From NCBI RefSeq assembly GCF_000428585.1, contig NZ_AUAF01000036.1:1-40359 (forward strand): a DNA stretch of 40,359 nt. Reading direction: 5' to 3'. Positions 8,916 through 17,706 of this stretch are shown piece by piece (within the stretch, counting starts at the first letter, position 1; each line of letters starts with the position of its first letter). Position numbers and translations under genes: made by a program. The notes under the pieces are model-generated. The model worked only from the letters and a program-made list of their open reading frames with translations, searched no databases and had not been told where the DNA came from. This DNA comes from Zooshikella ganghwensis DSM 15267 (lineage in GTDB: Bacteria; Pseudomonadota; Gammaproteobacteria; Pseudomonadales; Zooshikellaceae).

Positions 8916-8948
8916 TTTTTTTCCTTCTTTTTGGCTAAAAACGCAGCC

Positions 8949-8993
8949 AGCATAAGAAGGGAATGTAACAATTAAACGACAGTTACTTGACGG
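8949..8993 (-). promoter_or_regulatory. Probable PhoB box and -10 element of the alkaline phosphatase promoter
   Basis: On the minus strand three heptamers repeat every 11 bases: CCGTCAA (8993-8987), CTGTCGT (8982-8976) and TTGTTAC (8971-8965), separated by GTAA and TTAA. They match the CTGTCAT consensus at 5, 6 and 4 of 7 positions. Ten bases further on, TATGCT at 8954-8949 is a plausible -10 sequence, placing the Pho box in the usual -35 region. Confidence 0.7.
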
Positions 8994-9212
8994 TATTAAT
9001 TAAAAGAGTTTTGCGTTGAATGAGCCATGTATAAAATAAAAGAATAACGTTGATAAGTTTATATATAACGGCTAGATAACCGATGCATTAAAACCATTTT
9101 ACATCGTGACATTACATAAAATTGTTGGTGTTATCGTTTTCATTCACTAACTTATAAAAGTAATGGATTATTTTTTAGAATGCAATCAGACCTTTGCTAA
9201 GGATGTCAAACG

Positions 9213-10235
9213 ATGCGTTTTAGCGTTTGGGTTAATAGTATTTTGCTAACCTGGCTGCCACTACTGGTATACGCTGCCCCAAAAACGATTCCTGTTTTTA
9301 TTACTAACGTCAAACTTGAACCTTTTGCTGAGCAGATTGAAGCATTGGGTACGTTACGGGCCAATGAAGCAGTGGTCCTTTCATCTGCCGTAACAGAAAC
9401 CATTACCGCTATTCACTTTAATGATGGCCAGCGAGTGAAAGCCGGTGACATTTTAGTGGAAATGACCAGTGCAGAAGAACACGCATTATTAGAAGAAGCG
9501 CGTTTTACACTTGATGAGGCTGAGCGTCAATTTAAGCGTGTACAGGCTCTGGTGAAGTCAAACCTAGTATCGAAATCGTTGTTAGATCAACGACGTGTGG
9601 TTTATGAAACAGCTCAAGCAAAGTTGCAAGCTACCCAGTCTCGTCTGGCCGATCGGCTTATCATTGCACCTTTTTCTGGGGTTGTTGGTTTACGCAATAT
9701 CAGTGTGGGTTCGCTTGTTGAACCGGGTGACCCCATAACGACTCTCGATGATGACCGAGTGATGAAGCTTGATATTGCTGTACCTGCTTTATTTTTAGAT
9801 ATTTTGCGGCCGGGGTTGCTGGTCCAGGCTAGGTCAAGAAGTCTGCTTGAAAAAAATTACAATGGAAAAATAGTCAGTGTTGATTCACGAATTAATCCAG
9901 TCACTCGTTCAATTATTGTTCGTGCTTTGCTCCCAAATGATACACGACAGTTAAAACCTGGAATGCTAATGACGGTGCGCTTAAGTGGCCCTATGCAGCA
10001 ACAATTAATGTTACCTGAAGAGGCTTTAGTGCAGGAAGGGTTTAACCGGTATGCATTTGTTGTAAAAACTTCGGAACAACCTTCTGTGGTAGAGAAACGC
10101 AAGCTGGTGACTGGTGCGCGTACTTCCGGTGCTATTGTCGTGGAGTCAGGATTGGCTCCAGGGGAATGGGTGGTGACCCATGGAATAATGCGTCTGAATG
10201 ATGGCAGTGCCATTTCAATTATTAAACGAGAGTAA
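9213..10235 (+). CDS. RND efflux periplasmic adaptor (membrane fusion protein)
   Basis: 340 aa with a signal peptide ending near VYA (residues 20-22). The HlyD/MFP order is visible: beta strand and first lipoyl half (VLSSAVTETITAIHFNDGQRVKAGDILVEM), a short helical hairpin (~90-135), second lipoyl half (DRLIIAPFSGVVGLRNISVGSLVEPGDPI), beta-barrel and C-terminal membrane-proximal domain (PEEALVQEG). It links an inner-membrane RND pump to an outer-membrane channel. AAGGA about 9 nt upstream supports the start. The pump gene follows 7 bases after its stop. No outer-membrane factor lies nearby, so a TolC-like protein encoded elsewhere is probably used. Confidence 0.92.
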   Translation: MRFSVWVNSILLTWLPLLVYAAPKTIPVFITNVKLEPFAEQIEALGTLRANEAVVLSSAVTETITAIHFNDGQRVKAGDILVEMTSAEEHALLEEARFTLDEAERQFKRVQALVKSNLVSKSLLDQRRVVYETAQAKLQATQSRLADRLIIAPFSGVVGLRNISVGSLVEPGDPITTLDDDRVMKLDIAVPALFLDILRPGLLVQARSRSLLEKNYNGKIVSVDSRINPVTRSIIVRALLPNDTRQLKPGMLMTVRLSGPMQQQLMLPEEALVQEGFNRYAFVVKTSEQPSVVEKRKLVTGARTSGAIVVESGLAPGEWVVTHGIMRLNDGSAISIIKRE

Positions 10236-10242
10236 AGCTGCC

Positions 10243-13200
10243 ATGCTCCTTTCTGATATCAGTATCAAGCGACCGGTCTTTGCATCAGTGATTTCTTTAC
10301 TGTTAGTGGCATTTGGTATTATTGCCTTTGAGCGCTTGCCACTTCGAGAATATCCAGATATTGACCCCCCCATCGTGTCCGTTGATACTCGTTATCCTGG
10401 CGCGGCTGCAGATATTGTAGAAACCCGTATTACTCAGTTAATAGAAGACAGAATTGCAGGATTAGAAGGGATTAATTTCATTGAATCAAATAGCAGTGAT
10501 GGTCGATCACAAATAAATATCGAATTTAACTTAAACAGAAATATTGATGCTGCTGCGAATGATGTCCGGGACCGAGTATCCCGTATTTTGGATGACCTCC
10601 CACCGGAGGCCGAATTGCCAGATATTGAAAAAGTCGATTCCAATGAAGATGTCATTATGTGGCTTAATCTAACCAGTGACCGTCTTTCTGTGCCTGCACT
10701 GACGGATTATGCTGAACGTTATTTAATTGACCGGTTTTCAATTATAAAAGGCGTTGGACGTGTACGTGTGGGAGGAGGACAAAGTGTTGGCATGCGGGTT
10801 TGGCTTGATAGAACTCAGCTTGCAGCTCACGACTTAACGGTAAGTGATGTAGAGCAGGCATTACGCGCAGAAAATGTTGAATTACCTGCTGGTAATATCG
10901 AGTCAATAAATCAAGAGTTTACAGTACGTTTAAAGCGTGCTTTTTTGACTCCTGATGATTTTAAGCAGTTGGTTGTGGCCCGAGGACCTGATGGCTATTT
11001 GGTGCGTTTGGGAGATGTGGCTACTGTGGAAAAAGGTACCATTGATTATCGCACGTCATTTCGTGGCAACGGTGAAAATATGGTCGGTATTGGCATCACT
11101 AAACAATCTACCGCGAATACAATTGATGTTGCCCGAGCCGCTACCCAAAAAGCAACACAGCTTAATAAAAGGTTGCCAGAGGGGATGTATATTCACAACA
11201 GTTATGATTCATCTGTTTTTATCGAGGCAGCTATTTTAGAAGTATACAAGACGCTGGCGATTGCAATGGGGTTGGTTGTTTTAACCATGTATTTATTTTT
11301 AGGCAGCATACGCGCCACACTTATTCCCGCAGTTACGGTACCCATTTCATTAATTGCTACATTTATTATTCTAATGGCTATGGGTTTTACCGTTAATTTA
11401 CTGACGTTACTCGCCCTTGTATTGGCAATAGGGTTAGTAGTGGATGATGCTATTGTGGTATTGGAAAATATTCAGCGACGAATGGATTCACATAATGAAA
11501 CTGCATTGGTTGCTGCGTTTAAAGGCACACGACAGGTAGGGTTTGCAGTGATTGCGACAACCCTTGTATTATTAGCGGTATTTGCTCCAATTTCCGTGTT
11601 AAAAGGTGATATTGGGCGATTATTTTCTGAATTTGCATTAACAATTAGTGCAGCAGTGGTTTTTTCCAGTTTAGTTGCACTTACGCTTTCTCCAGTATTA
11701 GCATCAAAAATATTAAAACCAGTACACAATACCGGTAGATTGGTTAAATCAGTCGATCACTTTTTTAGTCGGGTTAAGCATCATTATCAGCGTGGATTGG
11801 TAATCTGTATTAATAAGCCATACATTGTGATGATGCTTTTTTTAAGTATTGTGGGCATGTCGTTTTTTTTAACAAAGCACATACCCACAGAATATGTACC
11901 GAAAGAAGATAGAGGTGCTTTTTTTCTATTAGTGAATGGCCCTGAAGGTGCTACTTACGCGTATATGAAAGAATATATGGATGAAATTGAACGACGCTTG
12001 TTACCTTTAGTAGAAAATGGAGAAGTACAACGATTACTGGTTCGTACACCTAGAGACAGCTTTAACTCAGGGTTTGTGATTATTGTGTTAGCTGATTGGG
12101 CACAGCGCCGTTCAGCTTGGCAGATTATGGCGGAGGTACGGAAAACAACAGCTGATCTTGCGGGGGTGACGATTTATCCGATTATGCGTCAAGGTATTCG
12201 AAGTCGAACCGGTAAACCCATTCAGTTTGTTCTGGGAGGGGCTACCTATGATGAACTGGTCAAATGGCGAGATATATTATTTGAGGAAATTGCCAAGAAC
12301 AACCCCGGCCTTATTGGCATTGACAGTGACTTTAAAGAAACCAGCCCTCAGGTTTTTGTGCGTATTGATTATCAGCGAGCTGCGGAATTAGGTGTTTCTA
12401 TTCAAAACATTGGGCGCACGTTGGAAACGATGCTGGCTTCGCGAAAAGTGACAAGTTATATCGAAGAAGGTGAAGAATATGATGTGCTGGTTGAGGGTAA
12501 ACGTGATCAACAAAATACGCCAAATGATTTAACGAATATCTATGTTAGGTCAGAACGTTCCAATGAACTCATTCCATTGTCGAATTTAGTGCTTTTAGAA
12601 GAATATGCGGGCTCTAAAACGCTTAATCGTTTTAATCGAACGCGTGCCATTACTATTGATGCTAATTTAGAGGATCATTTGTTATTAGGCGATGCCCTCT
12701 CCTACCTCGAACGTTTAGTGCGTGAACATTTACCAGACACAGTAATCATTGACTATAAGGGCCAATCTCAGGATTACCAAAAATCGAGTGGTGCTAGCTA
12801 TTTTACTTTTGGACTGGGTATTTTGGTGATGTTTTTAGTGCTTGCCGCGCAGTTTGAAAGCTATATTGACCCATTTATTATTACACTGACTGTGCCTTTA
12901 GCCATTGCCGGAGGTCTGCTTGGGTTATGGATCACTGGCAATACCCTTAATCTGTATAGCCAGGTAGCACTGGTTATGTTAATTGGACTGGCGGCTAAAA
13001 ATGGCATTCTTATGGTGGAGTTTGCTAATCAGTTACGAGACAAAGGTGCTACGGTGAAAGAGGCCATCATTCACGCAGCCCAAGTACGGCTTCGCCCTAT
13101 CATGATGACCAGTATTACTACAACGGCGGGGGCTATTCCATTGATTATTTCCTTTGGCGCGGGTGCTGAAACACGTCAGGTTATTGGTATTACCTTGTTT

Positions 13201-13344
13201 TTTGGTATTATGGTAGCGACTTTTTTCACGTTGTTTATAGTGCCTGTGGCGTATAATTTGCTGGCAAGATACACTGGCTCACCTGAGGAAGTCGCTCACC
13301 GCTTAGAAAAAGAGCTTAAACTGTCGGAAAATGACAATATTTAG
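10243..13344 (+). CDS. RND multidrug efflux pump, HAE1 family (AcrB/MexF-like)
   Basis: 1033 aa from ATG 10243. This start gives the classic MLLSDISIKRPVFASVISLLL opening; an open frame from 10198 would overlap the adaptor gene and adds an atypical extension. Twelve membrane segments in two halves flank large periplasmic loops. Proton-relay residues are present: Asp401-Asp402 in GLVVDDAIVVLENI and Lys919 in GLAAKNGILMVEFA. It is a trimeric inner-membrane proton antiporter exporting hydrophobic or amphiphilic compounds; substrate cannot be deduced. It is co-transcribed with the adaptor. Length and motifs are complete, with no sign of damage. Confidence 0.94.
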   Translation: MLLSDISIKRPVFASVISLLLVAFGIIAFERLPLREYPDIDPPIVSVDTRYPGAAADIVETRITQLIEDRIAGLEGINFIESNSSDGRSQINIEFNLNRNIDAAANDVRDRVSRILDDLPPEAELPDIEKVDSNEDVIMWLNLTSDRLSVPALTDYAERYLIDRFSIIKGVGRVRVGGGQSVGMRVWLDRTQLAAHDLTVSDVEQALRAENVELPAGNIESINQEFTVRLKRAFLTPDDFKQLVVARGPDGYLVRLGDVATVEKGTIDYRTSFRGNGENMVGIGITKQSTANTIDVARAATQKATQLNKRLPEGMYIHNSYDSSVFIEAAILEVYKTLAIAMGLVVLTMYLFLGSIRATLIPAVTVPISLIATFIILMAMGFTVNLLTLLALVLAIGLVVDDAIVVLENIQRRMDSHNETALVAAFKGTRQVGFAVIATTLVLLAVFAPISVLKGDIGRLFSEFALTISAAVVFSSLVALTLSPVLASKILKPVHNTGRLVKSVDHFFSRVKHHYQRGLVICINKPYIVMMLFLSIVGMSFFLTKHIPTEYVPKEDRGAFFLLVNGPEGATYAYMKEYMDEIERRLLPLVENGEVQRLLVRTPRDSFNSGFVIIVLADWAQRRSAWQIMAEVRKTTADLAGVTIYPIMRQGIRSRTGKPIQFVLGGATYDELVKWRDILFEEIAKNNPGLIGIDSDFKETSPQVFVRIDYQRAAELGVSIQNIGRTLETMLASRKVTSYIEEGEEYDVLVEGKRDQQNTPNDLTNIYVRSERSNELIPLSNLVLLEEYAGSKTLNRFNRTRAITIDANLEDHLLLGDALSYLERLVREHLPDTVIIDYKGQSQDYQKSSGASYFTFGLGILVMFLVLAAQFESYIDPFIITLTVPLAIAGGLLGLWITGNTLNLYSQVALVMLIGLAAKNGILMVEFANQLRDKGATVKEAIIHAAQVRLRPIMMTSITTTAGAIPLIISFGAGAETRQVIGITLFFGIMVATFFTLFIVPVAYNLLARYTGSPEEVAHRLEKELKLSENDNI

Positions 13345-13510
13345 GTTTTAGCTTCTGTGCCAGTCTCATCGAGTGAGCTTTGTTCTTGTTGATTTGCTTT
13401 TAAATGCGCTATTTCAGCATACCAGTAACTCATAAAATCTTCGGTTAACTTTGTTCAATGGTTGCAGCTTCCTTGGTTGCACAAAAAATGCTTACGGTAA
13501 ATTGATTCAT
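13341..13510 (-). pseudogene. Small frameshifted reading frame, function unknown
   Basis: From ATG 13510 the minus strand reads MNQFTVSIFCATKEAATIEQ, then a stop. Adding one A to the AAA at 13452-13450 joins it to LTEDFMSYWYAEIAHLKA and on to a TAA at 13343-13341, for about 56 aa in all. The joined sequence looks like a genuine amphipathic helix, but I recognise no family. The end overlaps the RND pump stop convergently. It could be a decayed gene, a sequencing error or chance; the ribosome site is poor. Confidence 0.35.
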
Positions 13511-13560
13511 ACCTAATAAAAAAAATTGGCTGCAATCATTAATCTTAACAAATCAGACTA

Positions 13561-13591
13561 GCCCCGCTAAAAACTCTTGGCTATGGGTATA
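13561..13591. repeat. Partial copy of the right end of the 17.8-18.1 kb structured element
   Basis: The segment GCCCC-GC-TAAAAAC ... TATGGGTATA resembles GCCCCTAAAAACCCTTCG TTTTGGGTATA at 18033-18061. It sits 54 bases before the SGNH hydrolase start. No matching left end is visible nearby, so this is a remnant or a solo end. The rest of the 13511-13644 stretch holds nothing else I recognise. Confidence 0.45.
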
Positions 13592-13644
13592 CCTTTAGTG
13601 TTTTAATGGGGGTGTCTAAAGTAGTGTTATATTAGGAGTAAGAA

Positions 13645-14478
13645 ATGCAGTTATTACTTGAAACCAAGAAACGTGTTATTTCTGTCTTATTATTCTTTGC
13701 TTTATTTATTTTGGTGCCAATTATATCCAAGGCAGAAAACTATCAGCATTTAGTTGTATTTGGTGATAGCCTTTCTGATAACGGTATTGATGATGGGAAC
13801 GGTTTTTTACGAAACTCTAATGGTAAGGTATGGCCAGAATATCTTGCTGGGCTAATGACAGTTAAAACCCTTGATGTTAGAGCCTGGAGTGGTGCTACGT
13901 CTGGCAGGGGAAACTATAATACAAATGCCAGTGACTGGTCTGGGCTATTGTGGCAAGTTAAAAACTATAGTCCAACAACACCTTTAAATAAAACTCTCGC
14001 TATAGTTCAAATTGGTACTAATGATCTACATGATCCAGATAAGAAAATCACTCCAGAACAAGTGTCAGCTAATGTTGAAAACGCTTTAAAGCAATTATCA
14101 GTAAAAGGGATCAAAAAAATAATCGTGTGGAACTTAAACACTACAGTGGTTTCACCGGGTTATACAGATAAGCAGTATGAATGGTATGAATATTATAAAG
14201 ATAAAAAAGATACAGCCACTGAACAGTATATTAAATTTAATCATCTCATTAAAAACACCGTTAACCAACTTAATAGTCATCAAAAATTGACAAATATTTT
14301 ACTGTTTGACGCCAACGTTGCTTTAACAGAAATTGCTAAAAAGTTCGAGAATACGACGACTCCATGGCGAGATACAAAATACTATCCAAAAGAAAATGGA
14401 TGGTTTTGGTTTGATCACTGGCATTATATGACTGAAACCCATAAATACATTGCTGATTATCTATTTCAGCTAATATGA
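13645..14478 (+). CDS. Secreted SGNH/GDSL-family hydrolase
   Basis: 277 aa. The signal peptide spans residues 1-30 (hydrophobic VLLFFALFILVPII, cleavage near SKA). The SGNH blocks are in order: GDSLSDNG with nucleophile Ser42, block III in IVQIGTNDLHD (about 123-132), and the C-terminal FDHWH with Asp257 and His260. The family hydrolyses esters or lipids; the closest style is secreted lipase/phospholipase-acyltransferase proteins of marine bacteria, but substrate cannot be set. A strong AGGAG precedes the ATG. It is monocistronic, with the partial repeat before it and repeat copy B after it. Confidence 0.88.
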   Translation: MQLLLETKKRVISVLLFFALFILVPIISKAENYQHLVVFGDSLSDNGIDDGNGFLRNSNGKVWPEYLAGLMTVKTLDVRAWSGATSGRGNYNTNASDWSGLLWQVKNYSPTTPLNKTLAIVQIGTNDLHDPDKKITPEQVSANVENALKQLSVKGIKKIIVWNLNTTVVSPGYTDKQYEWYEYYKDKKDTATEQYIKFNHLIKNTVNQLNSHQKLTNILLFDANVALTEIAKKFENTTTPWRDTKYYPKENGWFWFDHWHYMTETHKYIADYLFQLI

Positions 14479-14561
14479 AGTTAGCTCCTTTAGGCGTAAA
14501 TACTAATGGTATTTTGATGTATGGCCTGTAAGAAGAAAAAGATGGGTAACATATGTCGAAC

Positions 14562-14660
14562 TGTTTGCCGCTTGGACGCGGCAAACAAGCCTTGAGGATA
14601 GGATTTCCGACGGGTGTTATATAGACTTTGGGCAAAAGCGAATTATATGCAATTGCCCTG
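14562..14660 (+). repeat. Interspersed intergenic repeat, copy B
   Basis: It shares TGTTTGCCGC at its start, TTATATAGAC-TTTGGG in the middle and TATATGCAATTGCC at its end with copy A (3004-3146), in the same orientation. GGGCAA...TTGCCC arms form a small hairpin at its right end. It lies between the convergent SGNH hydrolase and MgtE genes. Confidence 0.65.
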
Positions 14661-14677
14661 CGAAGATAATGCCTTGT

Positions 14678-16009
14678 TTATAATAACGAGGACAGTATGG
14701 TGGCAATGCCAAGGAATGACATAAAGCCTGCAATATCAGTAATTGTTGTTAGAATAATGGAAGAGGATTGAGCTGGATCTAGGCCTAGCTTGGTGAGTAC
14801 TATGGGTACAATAGCGCCTGACATACCAGCCATTACCATTGAAATAACCATTGCGATAGCAATCACTAACGATAGTCCCATGCTACTGCTCCAAAAGTAC
14901 ACACCTATTGCTGTCGTTAAGGCAATGACAATACCGTTTATCACGCCAATATTAATTTCTTTAAATAAAACCCTTGACCAATTTCTAACAGTGATTTCTT
15001 TCAAGGCCAAGCCTCGAATTGTTACTGCTTGAGCCTGAGCGCCGGCGTTGCCTGATTGGCCTGCTACGACAGGGAGCAACACAGCGAGTGCAGTAAATTT
15101 TGCAATAGTGTCTTCAAAAATAGCAACAACAGCAGCGGCTACAAAGGCAGTGACGAGGTTGATTTCCATCCATGGCAGCCTTTTTTTAATAGCAAAAAAA
15201 GCTTTTGATAATGCACGCTCATCTCTACTGACCCCAACCATTGCTTGTATGTCTGTCAAGGAGTTATCTTGCAAGGTACGTAATAATGAGGGATGTTGAA
15301 TGGCACCTAAAAGTTTGCCATTGATATCAACCACAGGCAGAGTTTCTAGTTTAAATTGAGTCAGCTGCTCAGCAACCTCATCAAGAGAATCAAAGGGTGA
15401 AATAAGAGCTCTAGGAGACAACGCTAATTGTTGAACGGATTCTCTTCCCGCACTTAACGCTAATGCGGTAATATCCACTATACCTAGTAACTGTTGTGTA
15501 TTATCAACAACAAAGACCTTTCTGATCGGTTTATGTTTTTGCTGACGTAGTAGCTTAAGCGCATCATCAGCAGTGCTTTCTGGAAGTAAGCGGATGACAC
15601 GTGGATCCATCATTTGTCCTGCGGTTCTCTCTGGATAAGCTAATAAGTTTTTTAAGTCGTTAGCATAATCTTCAGGTAAGTTATCAAGACAGCGTTTTTT
15701 ATCTTCATGAGATAGTCGGTTAAGTGTTTGTGCACAGTCAGGAGAGTCCATTGCTAATAGCAGGTTTTTTTGGGCACTGTCATTAAGTAAAGGCAGCATT
15801 TGATCAGCATAATGAGGTGGAAAGAAACTCCATATGCGAATAAGGGAGGAAGCAGGTAATTCACTGAGCAATTGTGCAGCTTCTTCTGGCGTATAGGATT
15901 CTAATACATTAGCAGCTTCTCTGGGGTAATCTTGTAGAAAGCGCTGGCTTAGACAGGTTATAGCGATATTGTCAATTGGTGTATCTGAAGTCTGGCTAAC
16001 GTCGACCAT
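14678..16009 (-). CDS. mgtE: Magnesium transporter MgtE
   Basis: 443 aa from ATG 16009. This start is preceded by GGAAGAG at good spacing and overlaps the upstream gene by 14 bases; a longer frame from 16078 has no such support. Order: MgtE_N helical superhelix (~10-115), paired CBS domains (~120-240), then five membrane helices (~270-443). The membrane part contains GQSGNAGAQAQAVTIRG and LGLDPAQSSSIILTTITDIAG, whose TD Asp corresponds to the pore Asp of MgtE. The cytosolic part senses Mg2+ and gates the channel. It is the last gene of an operon with a soluble MgtE_N/CBS paralogue and an MscS-like channel. Confidence 0.93.
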   Translation of the reverse strand: MVDVSQTSDTPIDNIAITCLSQRFLQDYPREAANVLESYTPEEAAQLLSELPASSLIRIWSFFPPHYADQMLPLLNDSAQKNLLLAMDSPDCAQTLNRLSHEDKKRCLDNLPEDYANDLKNLLAYPERTAGQMMDPRVIRLLPESTADDALKLLRQQKHKPIRKVFVVDNTQQLLGIVDITALALSAGRESVQQLALSPRALISPFDSLDEVAEQLTQFKLETLPVVDINGKLLGAIQHPSLLRTLQDNSLTDIQAMVGVSRDERALSKAFFAIKKRLPWMEINLVTAFVAAAVVAIFEDTIAKFTALAVLLPVVAGQSGNAGAQAQAVTIRGLALKEITVRNWSRVLFKEINIGVINGIVIALTTAIGVYFWSSSMGLSLVIAIAMVISMVMAGMSGAIVPIVLTKLGLDPAQSSSIILTTITDIAGFMSFLGIATILSSLL

Positions 16010-16850
16010 TTTTCTCTTCCCTATTGCTAAGGTTCCAGGCATCACGAAGTGCTTGCCACACGCCGGTGACACTATCACTGATCAATAACCCTAAACTATT
16101 ATCCATTTGGGATACTTTGATGGTTTTGTCAGGCATATTTTTCAATTGTTCTATCGCTGTATTTAACGTGCTGTAATTGAGCACGCCAATAAATTCATTG
16201 TGCCTATTGACGACAGGCATTACGATAGAATGTCCCCAGTCAGCATGTTGCTGGGCAAGGGTGAGCTGCAATCGAGATTGTAATGCAGCCGGTTTGGTAG
16301 CCATACAATCACTTAATAACCTGCTTTCTGGGTAACCCATAATATCTGTTGCTGAAATAACCCCCACTAAGTATCGTCTACGCTCAAGGATAAATAACCG
16401 ATGAGGTATATTGCCTTGAAAGGACTTTAACTGTTGTAGAGCATCTGCCACAGTATGGGTGTTTCGTAAAGTCAAGACTTCTGGATTCATCCAGGCACCC
16501 ACGACGTTTGCAGGGTAAGCCAGCAGGATTTGGATTGCCTGAGCTTTTAATGTTGGAACCTGGTGTAAGATTACTTTCCTTTTTGTTTGTGACAGCCCTT
16601 TAAGAAGGGTTGCTGCATTCGTGGCAGATAACTGTGTAAGTAGGTGTGCGGCGGTTTGCTGACCCATGGCGTCTAGGCAAGCAATCCCTTTACCTGTGCT
16701 TAATTGCTCAAAGACCTGGGCTGCTGTAGATATAGGTGCAATAGCGAGTAATTCAGCCACAGCCGTTTCGGTTATGGATTCTAAGATTTTAGCGGCGGCA
16801 GAAGGTTCATGTTCAAGATAGGTTAATGCCAGCTGCTGTTTACTTTGCAT
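15996..16850 (-). CDS. Soluble MgtE_N/CBS-domain protein without channel domain
   Basis: 284 aa from ATG 16850, which overlaps the MscS gene end by 11 bases (ATGCAAAGTAA) and has AGGA 8 nt upstream. It has an MgtE_N-like region (~1-115: SAAAKILESI, AAHLLTQLSATNAATLLKGL) and two CBS modules (~120-240: VGAWMNPEVLTL, LVGVISATDIMG, VMPVVNRHNEFIGVLNYSTL). It has no membrane segment, so it matches the cytosolic half of MgtE only. It probably acts as a regulator or regulatory partner of the channels on either side; that role is inferred from context. An alternative is a relic of an MgtE duplication, but the reading frame is intact. Confidence 0.82.
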   Translation of the reverse strand: MQSKQQLALTYLEHEPSAAAKILESITETAVAELLAIAPISTAAQVFEQLSTGKGIACLDAMGQQTAAHLLTQLSATNAATLLKGLSQTKRKVILHQVPTLKAQAIQILLAYPANVVGAWMNPEVLTLRNTHTVADALQQLKSFQGNIPHRLFILERRRYLVGVISATDIMGYPESRLLSDCMATKPAALQSRLQLTLAQQHADWGHSIVMPVVNRHNEFIGVLNYSTLNTAIEQLKNMPDKTIKVSQMDNSLGLLISDSVTGVWQALRDAWNLSNREEKNGRR

Positions 16851-17706
16851 TAGCGGGTTCCTCACTATCACTTTCAGGTACTTGGTCGGCCACCACACAT
16901 TTTAGGCAAGGTTCTTCAGTAAAAAACTTTGCAGGTATATGTAGCTCTCCTGAAGTGGTTTCGAGCACGACGGCATGAGGTGTAATTTCTAGAATTTTTC
17001 CTTCATGTGAACCAATTTGAATGACTTCACCTGTTTGGTAATGTCGGTGGACATATCGGGCACTAATAAAATTACTGACATGTTTTGGGGTGGCCAAGCC
17101 AAACCCTAATGCAAAAGCACCTAAGATAGCCGCTAGTACAACGGTGGCTATATTGACCACAAAAGAAACATCAATACCTACTTGGCTTGCACCAATTAAA
17201 ATAGCACTACCAGCTAACATTACTTGGGCTATGCGCCCCAACAAGTCACTGTGTCTGAGGCTGGCAGCAAGTGCCGCACTGGTGGCAAGTTCTCTAGCCA
17301 TTTCTCCAAAAATAAACCCACCAATAATAATGATAATGCCTGCCAGCAATGTGGGCAGGTACACTAAAAAGCCGTCTATCCATTTAGTAAAAATGGCTAT
17401 ACCTAAGACGTTGGTAGCCAGCCCAATAAAAATTATGATAGTGATCCAGTACATTAATAAAGGGAAAAAACGACTACTTACAGGTTGTAACTGTTGGATA
17501 TAAGTGGACCCTGATCCTGACAGGCGATGTAATAAACGATTGGCATTGTCAATTAAACGACCACAAACGTCTTTTAAAAATCGCGCAATAAACCAGCCAA
17601 AAATAAGCAATAGTAATGCACTAAAAAAGCGTACAATGGATTGACTCACTTGAGTGAGAAACTCAGGCGTAATAAATAACGAAGAAAGCCAAGGTGACGA
17701 TTCCAT
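16840..17706 (-). CDS. MscS-family mechanosensitive ion channel
   Basis: 288 aa. Membrane segments lie near residues 22-44, 78-98, 112-136 and 155-205. The glycine/alanine-rich pore helix VVLAAILGAFALGFGLATPKHV runs into the MscS beta domain (YQTGEVIQIGSHEGKILEITPHAVVLETTSGELHIPAKFF). The short C-terminal domain and the extra N-terminal conserved-TM-helix region fit small MscS relatives rather than E. coli MscS itself. It is first gene of an overlapping three-gene operon ending in MgtE, which suggests a role in ion balance during osmotic change. Confidence 0.85.
   Translation of the reverse strand: MESSPWLSSLFITPEFLTQVSQSIVRFFSALLLLIFGWFIARFLKDVCGRLIDNANRLLHRLSGSGSTYIQQLQPVSSRFFPLLMYWITIIIFIGLATNVLGIAIFTKWIDGFLVYLPTLLAGIIIIIGGFIFGEMARELATSAALAASLRHSDLLGRIAQVMLAGSAILIGASQVGIDVSFVVNIATVVLAAILGAFALGFGLATPKHVSNFISARYVHRHYQTGEVIQIGSHEGKILEITPHAVVLETTSGELHIPAKFFTEEPCLKCVVADQVPESDSEEPANAK

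Noticed and set aside
14336..14635. 99-codon minus-strand frame across the end of the SGNH gene and repeat copy B
   Set aside because: It overlaps the catalytic DxxH region of a convincing gene and dispersed repeat; no signature.
17090..17503. 137-codon open frame antisense to the MscS-like gene
   Set aside because: Its hydrophobic composition is the expected mirror of membrane helices on the other strand; no start signal or conserved motif.
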